Counted from the stretch's first letter, positions 44,940-54,370 are shown. The stretch: DNA of 64,000 bases from Bradyrhizobium daqingense (GCF_021044685.1 NZ_CP088014.1:6682001-6746000), one strand, 5' to 3'. Notes: a model not told the origin generated them from the letters alone. Numbers and translations: made by a program.

Positions 44940-45746
44940 CTATTTGTAGAGTTGAGTCAGCCCGGTCGGCGGGCCGTCGACGGCGGTCCAGCCGCCATCG
45001 ACGAACAGCGTGCTGCCGCTGACATAGCTCGCGGCGTCCGAGGCGAGATAGGCCACGGCGGTGGCGACCTCGTCGGCGCTGCTCCAGCGGTTGAACACGG
45101 TATGGCCGGCATAGAGATTGTAGATGTCGGGGCGCTGCTTGAAGGGGCCGGTCAGCGCGGTCTCGGCAATACTCGGCGCGATCGCGTTGACGCGCACGCC
45201 GGCATAGCCGACCTCCGAGGCAAAGCCCTTCACCAAAAGTCCGATCGCCGCCTTGGTCGAACCATAGACGCCGAGGCCGGGCTCGATGGTCACCGCGCGC
45301 ACCGAGGAGCAGGCGATGATGCTGCCGCCCTTCTGCGCGACCATGATGCGGCCGAAGGCTTGGAAGAAGAAGACCGTGCCCTTGACGTTGAGGTTGAGGA
45401 CGCGGTCGAGATCCTCCTCGGTGTAATCGAGGATGGTCTTGCGGATGTTGAGGCCCGGCGTGGTCACGGCGATGTCGAGCCGCGAAAACTTCTGCATCAC
45501 GGTTTTTGCGAGTGCATTGACGTCCGCCGCGCTAGCGGCGTCGCAAGCCGCGGCCTCCGCCCAACCGCCCTTCTCGCGAATGCCGGCTGCGGTCGCTTCC
45601 GCCGCATCGCGCGCGCGATCGGCGCAGACAACGCGGGCGCCGAGCCCGGCCAGGGCCTCGGCCGACGACTTGCCGATGCCGGATGCGGCGCCGAGCACGA
45701 CCGCGGTCTTGCCGGTGAGATCGAAGAGCTTGCGATAGTCCGTCAC
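44940..45746 (-). CDS. SDR-family oxidoreductase
   Basis: A 268-aa classical short-chain dehydrogenase: TAVVLGAASGIGKSSAEAL for NAD(P), catalytic CSS (Ser) and YGSTKAAIG (Tyr/Lys), VNAIAPSI after it. The first turn is LGAASGIG, normal for the class. It follows the TRAP permease genes in the same direction with a 22-base gap to the upstream dctM stop, so it probably oxidises or reduces the substrate taken up by that transporter. Confidence 0.85.
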   Translation of the reverse strand: MTDYRKLFDLTGKTAVVLGAASGIGKSSAEALAGLGARVVCADRARDAAEATAAGIREKGGWAEAAACDAASAADVNALAKTVMQKFSRLDIAVTTPGLNIRKTILDYTEEDLDRVLNLNVKGTVFFFQAFGRIMVAQKGGSIIACSSVRAVTIEPGLGVYGSTKAAIGLLVKGFASEVGYAGVRVNAIAPSIAETALTGPFKQRPDIYNLYAGHTVFNRWSSADEVATAVAYLASDAASYVSGSTLFVDGGWTAVDGPPTGLTQLYK

Positions 45747-45768
45747 TGATGGCGTCTCCCTGGTGCTG

Positions 45769-47061
45769 TCAGCCCTTGTAGCCCATCAGCAGGCGCGGCA
45801 GCCACAGCGAGAATGCAGGCACGTAGGTCACGAACATCAGTGCTGCGATCAGCGCGGCATAGAACGGCAGGATGGTGCGCATCACCGCGCCGACCGAGAT
45901 GCCGCCAATGGCGCAGCCTACGAACTGCGTGGTTCCGACCGGCGGGGTGTTGAGCCCGAGAGCGCAGTTGATCAGCATCAGCATGCCGAACTGCACCGGA
46001 TCCATGCCGGCCTTCATCGCGATCGGCAGGAAGATCGGGGTGCAGATCAGGATGGTCGCCGCCATGTCCATGAACGTGCCGAGCACGAACAGGATGACGT
46101 TGATGAGCAGGAAGATCATCCAGGGCTGCGTCGAGACCTTGCTCATCATCTCGCCGGCGAGGTCGGCCACCTCGTAGAGTCCCATCAGGTACTGGAACAT
46201 GGTGGAGACGCCGATCAGCAGCAGCACCACGCCCGTCGTCTTCACTGCTTTGGCGGCGGCGCGCAGGAAGTTGCCCCAGGTCATGGTGCGGTAGATGAAG
46301 AAGGTCAGCAGGATCGTGTAGGTGACCGCGATGGCCGCCGATTCCGTTGCCGTGAACACGCCGGAGAGGATGCCCGCCAGGATGATGCCGACGATCAGAA
46401 GGCCTGGCAGCGCGGCCGCGAGCGAGCGGAACACCTCGGCCCAGCCCGGGAATTTGCCCGCGGGATAGCCGCGCTTCACGGCGACTGCGTAAGCGGCGAC
46501 CAGCATGCAGACCATCAGCACCAGCGCCGGCAGGAGGCCGGCGGCAATCAGCGCGCCGATCGAGACCTTGCCGCCGGCGGCAAGCGCATAGATGATCATG
46601 TTGTGGCTGGTCGGCATCAAGGCTCCGACCAGCGAGGCATGGGTGGTGACGTTGACGGCGTAGTCGGTGTCGAAACCCTCTTTCTTCATCATCGGGATCA
46701 TCACCGCGCCCATCGCCGACACGTCGGCCACCGGCGAGCCGGAGACGCCGCCGAACAGCGTGCAGGCGACCACGTTCGACATGCCGAGCCCGCCGCGGAT
46801 GTGCCCGACGAGATTCTTGGCGAGCTGCACGATCTTGTCGGCGACGCCGCCGTGCAGCATCAGCTCGCCGCTGAACACGAAGAAGGGAATGGCCAGGAAC
46901 GAGAAGATGTTCATCCCCGACATCATCTGCTGGAAGATGACGGCGACCGGCAGGCCTTCGTAGAGGATGGTGCAGATCGCCGAGAGGCCGATCGCGAAGG
47001 CGACGGGAACGCCGAGGATGAGAAAGCCGAAGAAGGTGGCGCCGAGAATGATCAGTTCCAT
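45769..47061 (-). CDS. dctM: TRAP transporter large permease DctM
   Basis: A 430-aa membrane protein with about 12 segments. GVPVAFAIGLSAICTI, FSFLAIPFFVFSGELM and the LNTPPVGTTQFV stretch are typical of DctM. It carries the transport path of a TRAP system driven by a sodium or proton gradient. It overlaps dctQ by ten bases, so the permease subunits are cotranslated. Confidence 0.93.
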   Translation of the reverse strand: MELIILGATFFGFLILGVPVAFAIGLSAICTILYEGLPVAVIFQQMMSGMNIFSFLAIPFFVFSGELMLHGGVADKIVQLAKNLVGHIRGGLGMSNVVACTLFGGVSGSPVADVSAMGAVMIPMMKKEGFDTDYAVNVTTHASLVGALMPTSHNMIIYALAAGGKVSIGALIAAGLLPALVLMVCMLVAAYAVAVKRGYPAGKFPGWAEVFRSLAAALPGLLIVGIILAGILSGVFTATESAAIAVTYTILLTFFIYRTMTWGNFLRAAAKAVKTTGVVLLLIGVSTMFQYLMGLYEVADLAGEMMSKVSTQPWMIFLLINVILFVLGTFMDMAATILICTPIFLPIAMKAGMDPVQFGMLMLINCALGLNTPPVGTTQFVGCAIGGISVGAVMRTILPFYAALIAALMFVTYVPAFSLWLPRLLMGYKG

Positions 47062-47603
47062 GAAGGGACCACCTCTTCGCCGCGCAGGAGAGCAATGATG
47101 TGCTCAATTGAAAACGAAACGATCAGGAGGCCGGAGGCGATCAGCGGCACGTAGCGGATCACCTCGGGCAGGCCGAGATTGGGGATATGCACGGTTCCGA
47201 CCGACGCGCCGAGGATCCAGCCGTTGTAGACCATCGCTACGCCGAACACGGCCACCAGGACGTGGATCAAGAGCTCGATCTTCTCCCGCATGTGGTCGGG
47301 AAGCATAACCAGCAAGCTGTCCATGCCGATGTGTCCGGCATCGCGCACACCGACGGCGGCCCCGATCAGCGTGACGTAGAGGATCAGGACCAGCGCGAGG
47401 TTCTCGGTCCAGGTCGGGCTGGAGTTGAGCACGTAACGTCCGAACACCTGGTAGAAGACGATGATGACGATGACGAGCAGGCCGGTGACGGACAGATACA
47501 TGCCCGCGCGCGCGACGGGCGCATTGATCCGCGACAGCAAGCCGGTGGACGGGCGGCCGGTGACCGCTTCGGGCTCGTGATCTGCGACGTGTGGGTCTGT
47601 CAT
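47052..47603 (-). CDS. dctQ: TRAP transporter small permease DctQ
   Basis: A 183-aa protein with four membrane segments and a WTENLALVLILYVTLIGAAVGVRDAGHIGMDSL stretch that has the DctQ family motif (W-E and R--HI-D). It is the small helper subunit of the TRAP permease and lies between dctP and dctM, in the standard dctPQM order on this strand. Confidence 0.9.
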   Translation of the reverse strand: MTDPHVADHEPEAVTGRPSTGLLSRINAPVARAGMYLSVTGLLVIVIIVFYQVFGRYVLNSSPTWTENLALVLILYVTLIGAAVGVRDAGHIGMDSLLVMLPDHMREKIELLIHVLVAVFGVAMVYNGWILGASVGTVHIPNLGLPEVIRYVPLIASGLLIVSFSIEHIIALLRGEEVVPSWN

Positions 47604-47669
47604 CCCGCGCCTCCCCCGCCGGGGTCCCGGTGCCGCAGGTCGGCGGCTCCGGACCCGACGCTGTTGTGC

Positions 47670-48641
47670 TTACTTCGCGTCCTGGATGCGCTTGACCAGG
47701 CTCTGGAGCTTCTCGTCGCCGGCGAACTTCTGGTACACCGGCTTCATCGCGTCGACGAACTCCGCCTTGTTTGCGATCGTGACGACCTGAACGCCGGCGG
47801 CCTCGACGGTCTTGCGGGAAGCCTGCTCACGCTCGTCCCAGAGCTTGCGCATGACCGGCACGGATTCCTTGGCCGCCTTGCGGATCATGGCCTGGTCGTC
47901 CTTGCTCAGCGTGTCCCAGACCTTCTTGGACATCACGAGAACTTCGGGCGCCAGCGAGTGCTCGGTGATGTTGTAGAACTTGGCGGCCTCGAAGTGACGC
48001 GAGGACTCGTAGGATGGCCAGTTGTTCTCGGCGGCGTCCACGAGGCCGGTCTTGAGCGCGGTATAGACCTCGCCATAGGGCATCGGCGTCGGGTTGGCCC
48101 CGAGGCTCTGGATCATGCCGACCCACAGGTCGGATTGCTGGACGCGGATCTTCAGGCCTTTGAGGTCGGCGAGCGACTTGACCGGCGCCTTGACGGTGTA
48201 GATGGAGCGGGCGCCGCTGTCGTAATAGGCGAGCCCGACCAGGCCCGCGGGCGCCATCGCCGCCAGGATCTCGTCGCCGATCGGACCGTCGAGGACGGCA
48301 CGCATGTGCTGTGTATCCCGGAAGACGAAGGGCAGGCACAGCGCGATGGTCTCGGGCACGAAATTGTTCAGCGGCGATGCGTTGATCCGCATCATGTCGA
48401 GCGCGCCGATCTTGAGCTGCTCGATGGTGTCCTTTTCCGAGCCGAGGGCGCCGTTCGGAAACACTTTGACGCCGAGCTTGCCGCCGCTCGCCGCCGCGAG
48501 CTGCTTGCCCATGAATTTGACGGCCTCGACGGTCGGGTAATCGGCGGGATGGATGTCGGCGGAGCGGAAATCGCGTGCGGTCGCCAGGGGCGCTGAGACC
48601 GCCAGTGCAACGGCTGTGATGATACCGGTGAGCGTCTTCAT
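47670..48641 (-). CDS. dctP: TRAP transporter solute-binding protein DctP
   Basis: A 323-aa periplasmic protein. ATG 48641 follows an AGGAGGAAG ribosome site and gives a signal peptide cut near ATA/RDF. The mature chain has the DctP landmarks: AVKFMGKQLAAASGGKLGVKVFPNGALG, a central LKIRVQQSDLWVGMIQSLGANPTPM with the conserved Arg that binds the ligand carboxylate, and the VMSKKVWDTLS motif. It supplies a carboxylate ligand. The start of the mature protein has a DIHPADYPTVEAV motif often seen in C4-dicarboxylate/sugar acid binders. Confidence 0.92.
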   Translation of the reverse strand: MKTLTGIITAVALAVSAPLATARDFRSADIHPADYPTVEAVKFMGKQLAAASGGKLGVKVFPNGALGSEKDTIEQLKIGALDMMRINASPLNNFVPETIALCLPFVFRDTQHMRAVLDGPIGDEILAAMAPAGLVGLAYYDSGARSIYTVKAPVKSLADLKGLKIRVQQSDLWVGMIQSLGANPTPMPYGEVYTALKTGLVDAAENNWPSYESSRHFEAAKFYNITEHSLAPEVLVMSKKVWDTLSKDDQAMIRKAAKESVPVMRKLWDEREQASRKTVEAAGVQVVTIANKAEFVDAMKPVYQKFAGDEKLQSLVKRIQDAK

Positions 48642-48941
48642 CTGGGCTTCCTCCTGGTTGATTGCATTGATTATATCGTTGTCGGGGCGGCTGCAGGCCG
48701 CCTTGGGTCGCTCCACTTCAGGCGTGAAGTCAAGCGCCAAGTCGTCCCTAGGGCGGCCGGCATTCTCTGTCCAAGCCAAATCCAGCATCGATCAATGCAA
48801 GAGTTGCATCGATCAATTTCCCGCGCAATTCGCATTATGGCGGGGACGACGGGCTGACTGACGTCGCCGCGACGTGACTTGACGCCGCCAAGACAGGCGC
48901 CTCAAGATATTCGAAACGCCGGACCACGTTGAGGAATGCCC
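48642..48941. promoter_or_regulatory. Divergent promoter region with repeat operator
   Basis: The 300-base gap between dctP and the cyclase gene holds no gene. At 48785-48818 the 12-base GCATCGATCAAT occurs twice (48785-48796 and 48807-48818), 22 bases apart, two helical turns. The same stretch also forms an inverted repeat, GATCAATGCAA (48790-48800) against TTGCATCGATC (48804-48814), with one mismatch. This looks like a dimer-of-dimers operator for the divergent units. No regulator gene is adjacent. Confidence 0.5.
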
Positions 48942-49718
48942 ATGCCGCGGAAGCTGATCGATATCTCGGTGCCGCTCAAGAACGACGTGACTTCCGATCC
49001 GCCAGGCAACCAACCGACGATCCAGTACATTGATCACCAGCAGGGGCTGCCGCGCATGCTGCAGTTCTTCGACGGGCTCAAGGCAGAGGACCTGCCCGAC
49101 GGCCAGGGCTGGGCCGTGGAGCAGGTCTCGCTGTCGACTCACAACGGAACGCATCTCGATGCGCCCTGGCACTTTCATCCGACCATGAACCGCGGCGAAC
49201 GGTCATGGACGATCGACGAGGTACCGCTGGAATGGTGCTTCCAGCCCGGCGTGAAACTCGACTTCCAGCATCTGCCCGATGGCTACGTGGTGAGCGCCGA
49301 CGATGTCGAGCAAGAGCTGAAGCGCATCGGGCACACGCTGTCGCCGCTGGAGATCGTCGTGGTCAACACCAGCGCCGGCGCGAAATTCGGCCGAGCCGAC
49401 TACGTCAATTCCGGCTGCGGCATGGGCTATGAAGCCACCATGTACCTGCTCGAGCGCGGCGTGCGCCTGACCGGCACCGACGGCTGGAGCTGGGACGCGC
49501 CGTTCGTCTATACCGCAAAGAAATATGCCGAAACCAAAGACGCCGGCCTGATCTGGGAAGGCCACAAGGCTGGACGGCATATCGGTTATTGCCATCTCGA
49601 GAAGCTGCACAATCTCGATCGATTGCCCCCGACCGGGTTCACCGTCTCGTGCTTCCCGGTGAAGATCGAACGCGCCTCCGCCGGCTGGACCCGCGCGGTG
49701 GCGATTATCGACGATTAG
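48942..49718 (+). CDS. Cyclase family protein (metal-dependent amidohydrolase, KynB-like)
   Basis: A 258-aa protein. ATG 48942 is chosen over 48936 because GAGGA at 48931-48935 is then six bases upstream. It shows HNGTHLDAPWHFHP, the metal-binding motif of cyclase/kynurenine formamidase-like enzymes (two His and an Asp), and FGRADYVNSGCGMGYEAT later. Cyclase-family proteins hydrolyse amide or ester bonds of carboxylic compounds. Its position next to a TRAP system suggests action on the imported acid or lactone. Longer than the ~210 residues of KynB, so it may be a distinct subgroup. Confidence 0.83.
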   Translation: MPRKLIDISVPLKNDVTSDPPGNQPTIQYIDHQQGLPRMLQFFDGLKAEDLPDGQGWAVEQVSLSTHNGTHLDAPWHFHPTMNRGERSWTIDEVPLEWCFQPGVKLDFQHLPDGYVVSADDVEQELKRIGHTLSPLEIVVVNTSAGAKFGRADYVNSGCGMGYEATMYLLERGVRLTGTDGWSWDAPFVYTAKKYAETKDAGLIWEGHKAGRHIGYCHLEKLHNLDRLPPTGFTVSCFPVKIERASAGWTRAVAIIDD

Positions 49719-49728
49719 ACGCGACGCA

Positions 49729-50484
49729 TCACGCGCCGCCGAGGCCGCTCTCAGCGAGTTCGCGCAGCGCATCGGTATCGAGCACGACGATGGCGCCGTG
49801 CTCGAGACGAACCCAGTTGCGGCCCGCCCAGGCGCGCAATTGCTTGTTGATGCTCTCGCGCGTCATCCCAACCATCTCGCTGATCTCCTGCTGCGTGATG
49901 GCGAGCGTGCCGCTGCCGGAGTCGAGCTTGCGTTCCTCGGTGAGACCGAGCAGCGCGCTGGCGAGCCGGCCTGGCAAGTTCTGGAGGATCACCTGCTCGA
50001 CCTGCTGGCTGGTCCAGCGCAGGCGCGCGCAGAGCAGCTCGATGAACTTCATCGCCAGCGCCGGCTGGCTCTTGACGAACGGCAGGAAGTCCCGGCGGTC
50101 GATGATGTAGAGCTCGCAATTGGTATTGGCGGTGGCGTCGGCCGACCTCGGCGCGCCGTCGAGCACCGCGATCTCGCCAAAGATCTCCCCGGGACCGATC
50201 AGATTGAGAATGGCGTTCCGTCCATCCGGCGACGAAGAGGAGATCTTCACCGTACCCGAGATCACCGCGAACAGATTGTTGCCGGGATCGCCCTTGGCCG
50301 CGATGGTCGCACCGCGCTTCACGGTGGTGTGCTTGGCATAGCGGCAGAGCTGGTCGAGCGCCTCCGGCTCCAGATCCGCGAAGATCGGGTGCTTGCGCAG
50401 GACCGATAGTTTGTTGCCCGCCGACTGTCGGGGATCGCCGGTCTTGTCCTGAGGCACGCCGCGGCTCCTGAGACTGCGAGGCAC
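49729..50484 (-). CDS. Crp/Fnr-family transcriptional regulator
   Basis: A 251-aa regulator starting at GTG 50484 with AGGA upstream. Residues 30-150 form the cyclic-nucleotide-binding-type beta domain (LFAVISGTVKISSSSPDGRNAILNLIGPGEIFGEIAVLDGAPRSA-type pattern), followed by the dimer helix and a winged helix with ITQQEISEMVGMTRESINKQLRAW. It has no N-terminal Cys cluster. Conserved GEIAVLDG-R-A region fits the cAMP-type pocket, so it is nearer Crp than Fnr. Convergent to the cyclase gene. Confidence 0.87.
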   Translation of the reverse strand: MPRSLRSRGVPQDKTGDPRQSAGNKLSVLRKHPIFADLEPEALDQLCRYAKHTTVKRGATIAAKGDPGNNLFAVISGTVKISSSSPDGRNAILNLIGPGEIFGEIAVLDGAPRSADATANTNCELYIIDRRDFLPFVKSQPALAMKFIELLCARLRWTSQQVEQVILQNLPGRLASALLGLTEERKLDSGSGTLAITQQEISEMVGMTRESINKQLRAWAGRNWVRLEHGAIVVLDTDALRELAESGLGGA

Positions 50485-50572
50485 TGGGGTTCCTGCCTAG
50501 TCAACGTTATCAGGCTTTTCAACCGGAAAGCACGGGCGCAGTTTTAGGCAACTGCCCTGAAAACGCCGTGAA

Positions 50573-50593
50573 GGCGCATCCGAGGGATGCGCC
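50573..50593. terminator. Hairpin downstream of fnrN
   Basis: GGCGCATCC, loop GAG, GGATGCGCC form a perfect nine-base stem about 70 bases after the fnrN stop. No strong T-run follows, so it may be a weak terminator. A second hairpin is at 50626-50642 (ACGCAAC/GTTGCGT). Confidence 0.45.
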
Positions 50594-50663
50594 GATGCAT
50601 TTGGGACGATGCAGAGTTGCGGGTTACGCAACGTGGTTGCGTTGAGACGCTGCCAAGGGAATG

Positions 50664-51374
50664 TCAGGCGGCCAAAGCCTCGACACGCGCGGGATCGCGC
50701 AGGCTGATGCCGCCATGAAGGATTTCGATGGCGCCGTGACGCTCCAGCTTGGTGAAGGTGCGGCTGACGGTTTCGATGGTCAGGCCGAGATAATCGGCGA
50801 TGTCCTGCCGGCTCATCGGAAGCGGCACCATGTCCAGCGATCCCCCGAGCGCCGGCAGACGCTGGCGCCAGCCGAGCAGAAAGGCTGCGACCTTCTCGTC
50901 CGCCGCGCGGCGGCCGAGCAAAACCATGTGGTCGCGCGCCTGGGCCAGCTCGCGAATGGCGAGCTCGTTGATCCGCCTCAGCAGTTGCGGTCGGTCCTCG
51001 ACGAAGCGGCTGAACGCTGCCTTACCGAACTGGCACACGGTTACCGCACCGATCGCGTCGGCCGAAAAATTGTGGCGGCCGGAGATGTTCATCCCCAGGA
51101 AGTCACCCGGCAAGGCGAAGCCCACGATCTGCCGCCGGCCGTCAGGCAGCAGCTTGTACAACCGCATGAGGCCTTCCAGGACGTTGTAGAACGAGGTGGT
51201 GATGTCCTCCTCGGAGAACACGGTCTCGCCCGAGTCAAAATGGACACGGCGTCCCAGGTGCTCGAACTCCCGAAGCTCGGCGGCATCCAGCGACGCGCAC
51301 ACCGCCGCCCCGCGGACGGCGCAATCGTCACAGACATGTCCGTTCGGCTCAATCGCGACCACGGAAGGCTTCAT
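50664..51374 (-). CDS. fnrN: FnrN-type oxygen-sensing regulator (4Fe-4S)
   Basis: A 236-aa Crp/Fnr regulator with the N-terminal Cys cluster CX2CX7C (Cys15, Cys18, Cys26) plus Cys113, the four ligands expected for an oxygen-labile 4Fe-4S cluster of rhizobial FnrN. The C-terminal winged helix has LTIETVSRTFTKLE, with the E--SR motif that reads TTGAT half-sites. Under low oxygen such proteins activate fix, respiratory and denitrification genes. A FNR-type box at 51458-51471 suggests autocontrol. FixK alone lacks these cysteines, so fnrN is the better name. Confidence 0.9.
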   Translation of the reverse strand: MKPSVVAIEPNGHVCDDCAVRGAAVCASLDAAELREFEHLGRRVHFDSGETVFSEEDITTSFYNVLEGLMRLYKLLPDGRRQIVGFALPGDFLGMNISGRHNFSADAIGAVTVCQFGKAAFSRFVEDRPQLLRRINELAIRELAQARDHMVLLGRRAADEKVAAFLLGWRQRLPALGGSLDMVPLPMSRQDIADYLGLTIETVSRTFTKLERHGAIEILHGGISLRDPARVEALAA

Positions 51375-51457
51375 ACATCGCTCCTAACGCCGGCCCTGGC
51401 TCCGGCCCCGGCCGAGTTGCCACGCAGCCGCATTTTACTGCGCCGTGGCAAAGGCGG

Positions 51458-51471
51458 TTAACTCAGATCAA
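51458..51471 (-). promoter_or_regulatory. Candidate FNR box upstream of fnrN
   Basis: TTGATCTGAGTTAA on the minus strand: the first half-site is perfect (TTGAT), the second matches 3 of 5. Centre is about 90 bases upstream of the fnrN start codon, compatible with autoregulation. Confidence 0.5.
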
Positions 51472-51514
51472 TTTTGGCGGAGATCGTTGGCACGCAAAAT
51501 ACCGCGGCAGCAGC

Positions 51515-54208
51515 TCAAAGCTTCAGCCTGACATCTGCAATGTCAGGCTCGGTGGGGTCCGGCTTCACCTCGAAGCCGAGCTGCCGGCACATCTCGAGCA
51601 TGACGGTGTTCTCCTGGAGCACGTCGCCCGATATGGTCTTCAGCCCTTCCGACCTCGCATAGTCGATGATCAGCTGCATCAGGGCCCATCCGAGTCCCCT
51701 GCCCTTGAGATCGGACCGCAGCAGGATGGCATATTCGCCGGTTTCGTAGACCGAGTCCGAATGCAGCCGGACGACGCCGACCATCTCGCTGGTCTTCTCG
51801 TCAAAGGCAATGAAGGCCATCGCGCGCGCATAATCGAGCTGGGTCAGGCGCGCGATGAACTCGTGGGTGAACTCCTTCATCGGTGCGAAGAAGCGCAGGC
51901 GGAGGTCGTGCGCAGTCACATGACGCAGGAATTCGTGGATGATCGGCTCGTCCTCGGGGCGCAAGGGACGCACGAAGATGCGCCAGCCGTCCTTGAGCTC
52001 GAGATGGCGCTCCCATTGCGACGGATAGGCCCGCACCGCGAAATTGGCCGGGCCGGAGCCGACGAATTTCTTCTGCGGCGGTCCCACCGCGACGCGGGCA
52101 TCGACAGCGGCCACGCCGGTTTCATCCGCGAGCAGCGGATTGATGTCGAACTCACGGATCTCGGGGATGTCGGCGGCCATCTGCGCCAGCTTGACCAGCA
52201 CCATGGCGACGGCGTCATGCTTCACCGCCGGCACATCACGATAGGCTTTCAACAGCCGCGACACGCGTGTGCGGTCGATCAGGTCGCGGGCAAGCTGCAG
52301 GTCGAGCGGCGGCAGCGCCAGTGCCTTGTCGTTGATGATCTCCACAGCCGTCCCGCCCCGGCCGAAGACGACGACGGTTCCGAAGATGGGATCGTCGGCA
52401 AGACCAAGAATGAGCTCCCGCGCCTTCGCCTTGACCACCATGGCCTGCACGATGACGCCGCCGATGCGGGCTTCGGGCCGCAGCTTTCTCGCCCGGTCGA
52501 GGATGTCCGTCGCCGCAGCACGCACTGCATCCGGTGTAGTCAGATTGAGGACGACGCCGCCGACATCCGACTTGTGGGTGATGTCGCGCGACATGATCTT
52601 CAGTACCACGGTCCCGCCTTGCGCAAATATCTCCTTCGCACAGGTCACTGCCTGCTCGACATCGGTTGCGGCATAGGTCGGCACCATCGCGATATCGTAG
52701 GCTTCGAGCAGGTGCTTGATCTCGACAGGCTCGAGCCATTGGCGGCCGTCGGCGATCGCGGCAGTGACGATCTGCCTGGCCGCTCGGGCGTCCGGCACGA
52801 ACGTATCAGGCATCGCGGGCGGAACCTGGCTAAGTTCTTCCACCACCTCGCGATGCCGGACCAGATGCATGAAGCCGCGCACCGCATCGTCCTCGGTCGG
52901 GTAATTGGGAATGCCCGCGTTGGAGAGCGTTTGGATGATGGCCTGATCGGCTCCGACCCAGGCGGCCAGCACAGGCTTCGCCCATCGGCGATGCTGCTCA
53001 CGGTATTTTCCGACGAGCTCGGTCACGGTCGTGGCGATCTCGATAGCCGAGGCTATCGCCGTTTGCACGTTGAGGACGAGGACTGCGTCGTTATCGGGAT
53101 CTGCGAGCAGCACCTCCAGCGCCGTGGCGTAACGCGCAGCATCGGCATCGCCAACGATGTCGACGGGATTTGCACCCGACCAGGTCGGTGGCAGCGCGGC
53201 ATCGAGCTTCTTGCGGGCGTCCGCCGAGATCGAGGCCGGAATTCCGTCCAGCTCGACCAATCGATCGATGGCGAGCACGCCGATGCCGCCACCATTGGTC
53301 AGGATCGCCAAGCGCTTTCCCGCCGGCGATTCCACGCGCCCGAGCGTCTCGGCGCAATCGAACAGTTCGCGCAGGTCGGAGACGCGCAGGACGCCCGCGC
53401 GGCGGAACGCCGCGTCATAGACCGCATCGGCGCCGGCAAGCGCACCGGTATGCGTGGCCGCAGCCTTCGCCCCCTGCGCCATGCGGCCGGACTTCACCAC
53501 GACGACCGGCTTCACGCGCGCGGCGGCGCGCGCCGCCGACATGAACTTGCGCGCGTCCTTGATCGCCTCGATGTAGAGCAGGATGGCGCGGGTCTTGTGA
53601 TCCATCGCGAAATGGTCGAGCAGATCGGCAAGGTCGACGTCGATCTGGTCTCCGATCGAAACGATGCCGGAGAAGCCCACCCCGCGCTGCGCCGCCCAAT
53701 CGACCATGCCGGCCGCGATCGCGCCCGATTGCGAGATCAGCGCGAGATTGCCTGGTCCCGGCATGTGCGCGGCAAAACTGGCATTGAGGCTGACCGCGGG
53801 CATCATGATGCCGAGGCAGTTCGGCCCAATCAGCCGCATGCCGTATTTGCGGGCGGCAGCGATTGTGGCCTCGTACAGGGACCCCGGTCCGTGACCGAGC
53901 CCGGCCGAGACGATCAGCGCGCCGACTGACCCGCGACGTCCGGCCTGGTCGATGATACCGGGAACCTCGCGCGCCGGCGCGGTGATGACGATGAGCTCGG
54001 GGACGAAGTCCAACCGGTCCAGGTTCTTCACGGCGGCGATGCCACTGATCTCGGCATGGCGCGGATTCACCAGACCGAATTGCCCCTTGAACCCGGCTTT
54101 GCCGATATTCTCCAGAACGGCGCGTCCCACGGAGCCCGGACGGGCGCTGGCGCCGACCAGGGCAACAGAACGTGGCGACAGAAGATTCTTCAGGCGATAC
54201 GTTGACAT
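51515..54208 (-). CDS. ADP-forming acyl-CoA synthetase fused to GNAT acetyltransferase (PatZ/Pat-like)
   Basis: An 897-aa protein. The first ~460 residues are the CoA-binding and ligase domains of ADP-forming acetyl-CoA synthetase (SVALVGASARPGSVGR, LISQSGAIAAGMVDWA, ATHTGALAGADAVYDAAFRRAGV); about 470-700 is an ATP-grasp domain with LKIMSRDITHKSDVGGV; about 735-897 is a GNAT domain with LLRSDLKGRGLGWALMQL as the acetyl-CoA site. This is the layout of PatZ/Pka protein acetyltransferases that acetylate lysines of acetyl-CoA synthetase and other enzymes. It is divergent from the APH/AAA gene across FixK/FNR-type boxes, so it may be induced at low oxygen. Confidence 0.9.
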   Translation of the reverse strand: MSTYRLKNLLSPRSVALVGASARPGSVGRAVLENIGKAGFKGQFGLVNPRHAEISGIAAVKNLDRLDFVPELIVITAPAREVPGIIDQAGRRGSVGALIVSAGLGHGPGSLYEATIAAARKYGMRLIGPNCLGIMMPAVSLNASFAAHMPGPGNLALISQSGAIAAGMVDWAAQRGVGFSGIVSIGDQIDVDLADLLDHFAMDHKTRAILLYIEAIKDARKFMSAARAAARVKPVVVVKSGRMAQGAKAAATHTGALAGADAVYDAAFRRAGVLRVSDLRELFDCAETLGRVESPAGKRLAILTNGGGIGVLAIDRLVELDGIPASISADARKKLDAALPPTWSGANPVDIVGDADAARYATALEVLLADPDNDAVLVLNVQTAIASAIEIATTVTELVGKYREQHRRWAKPVLAAWVGADQAIIQTLSNAGIPNYPTEDDAVRGFMHLVRHREVVEELSQVPPAMPDTFVPDARAARQIVTAAIADGRQWLEPVEIKHLLEAYDIAMVPTYAATDVEQAVTCAKEIFAQGGTVVLKIMSRDITHKSDVGGVVLNLTTPDAVRAAATDILDRARKLRPEARIGGVIVQAMVVKAKARELILGLADDPIFGTVVVFGRGGTAVEIINDKALALPPLDLQLARDLIDRTRVSRLLKAYRDVPAVKHDAVAMVLVKLAQMAADIPEIREFDINPLLADETGVAAVDARVAVGPPQKKFVGSGPANFAVRAYPSQWERHLELKDGWRIFVRPLRPEDEPIIHEFLRHVTAHDLRLRFFAPMKEFTHEFIARLTQLDYARAMAFIAFDEKTSEMVGVVRLHSDSVYETGEYAILLRSDLKGRGLGWALMQLIIDYARSEGLKTISGDVLQENTVMLEMCRQLGFEVKPDPTEPDIADVRLKL

Positions 54209-54370
54209 GAAGGCAAATGCACCCGGTCGCTGCTGGTTCCGATGGGTGAAGATCGGGAGACTGAGGTTGGTCCGCGATTATAATCCAGCACGGTGGCTGG
54301 GCGATGACGGTGTCACGCCGCCCCAGATGTCTCCCAGGCCGCCATCATAAGCCGGCCTTGGTCAGGACGC

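Noticed and set aside
45763-47154. 463-codon plus-strand frame over dctM
   Set aside because: Antisense to a canonical TRAP permease; made almost only of His, Gln, Arg, Asp, Glu.
51761-53929. 722-codon plus-strand frame over the acyl-CoA synthetase/GNAT gene
   Set aside because: Antisense shadow; low-complexity His/Arg/Asp composition and no domain.
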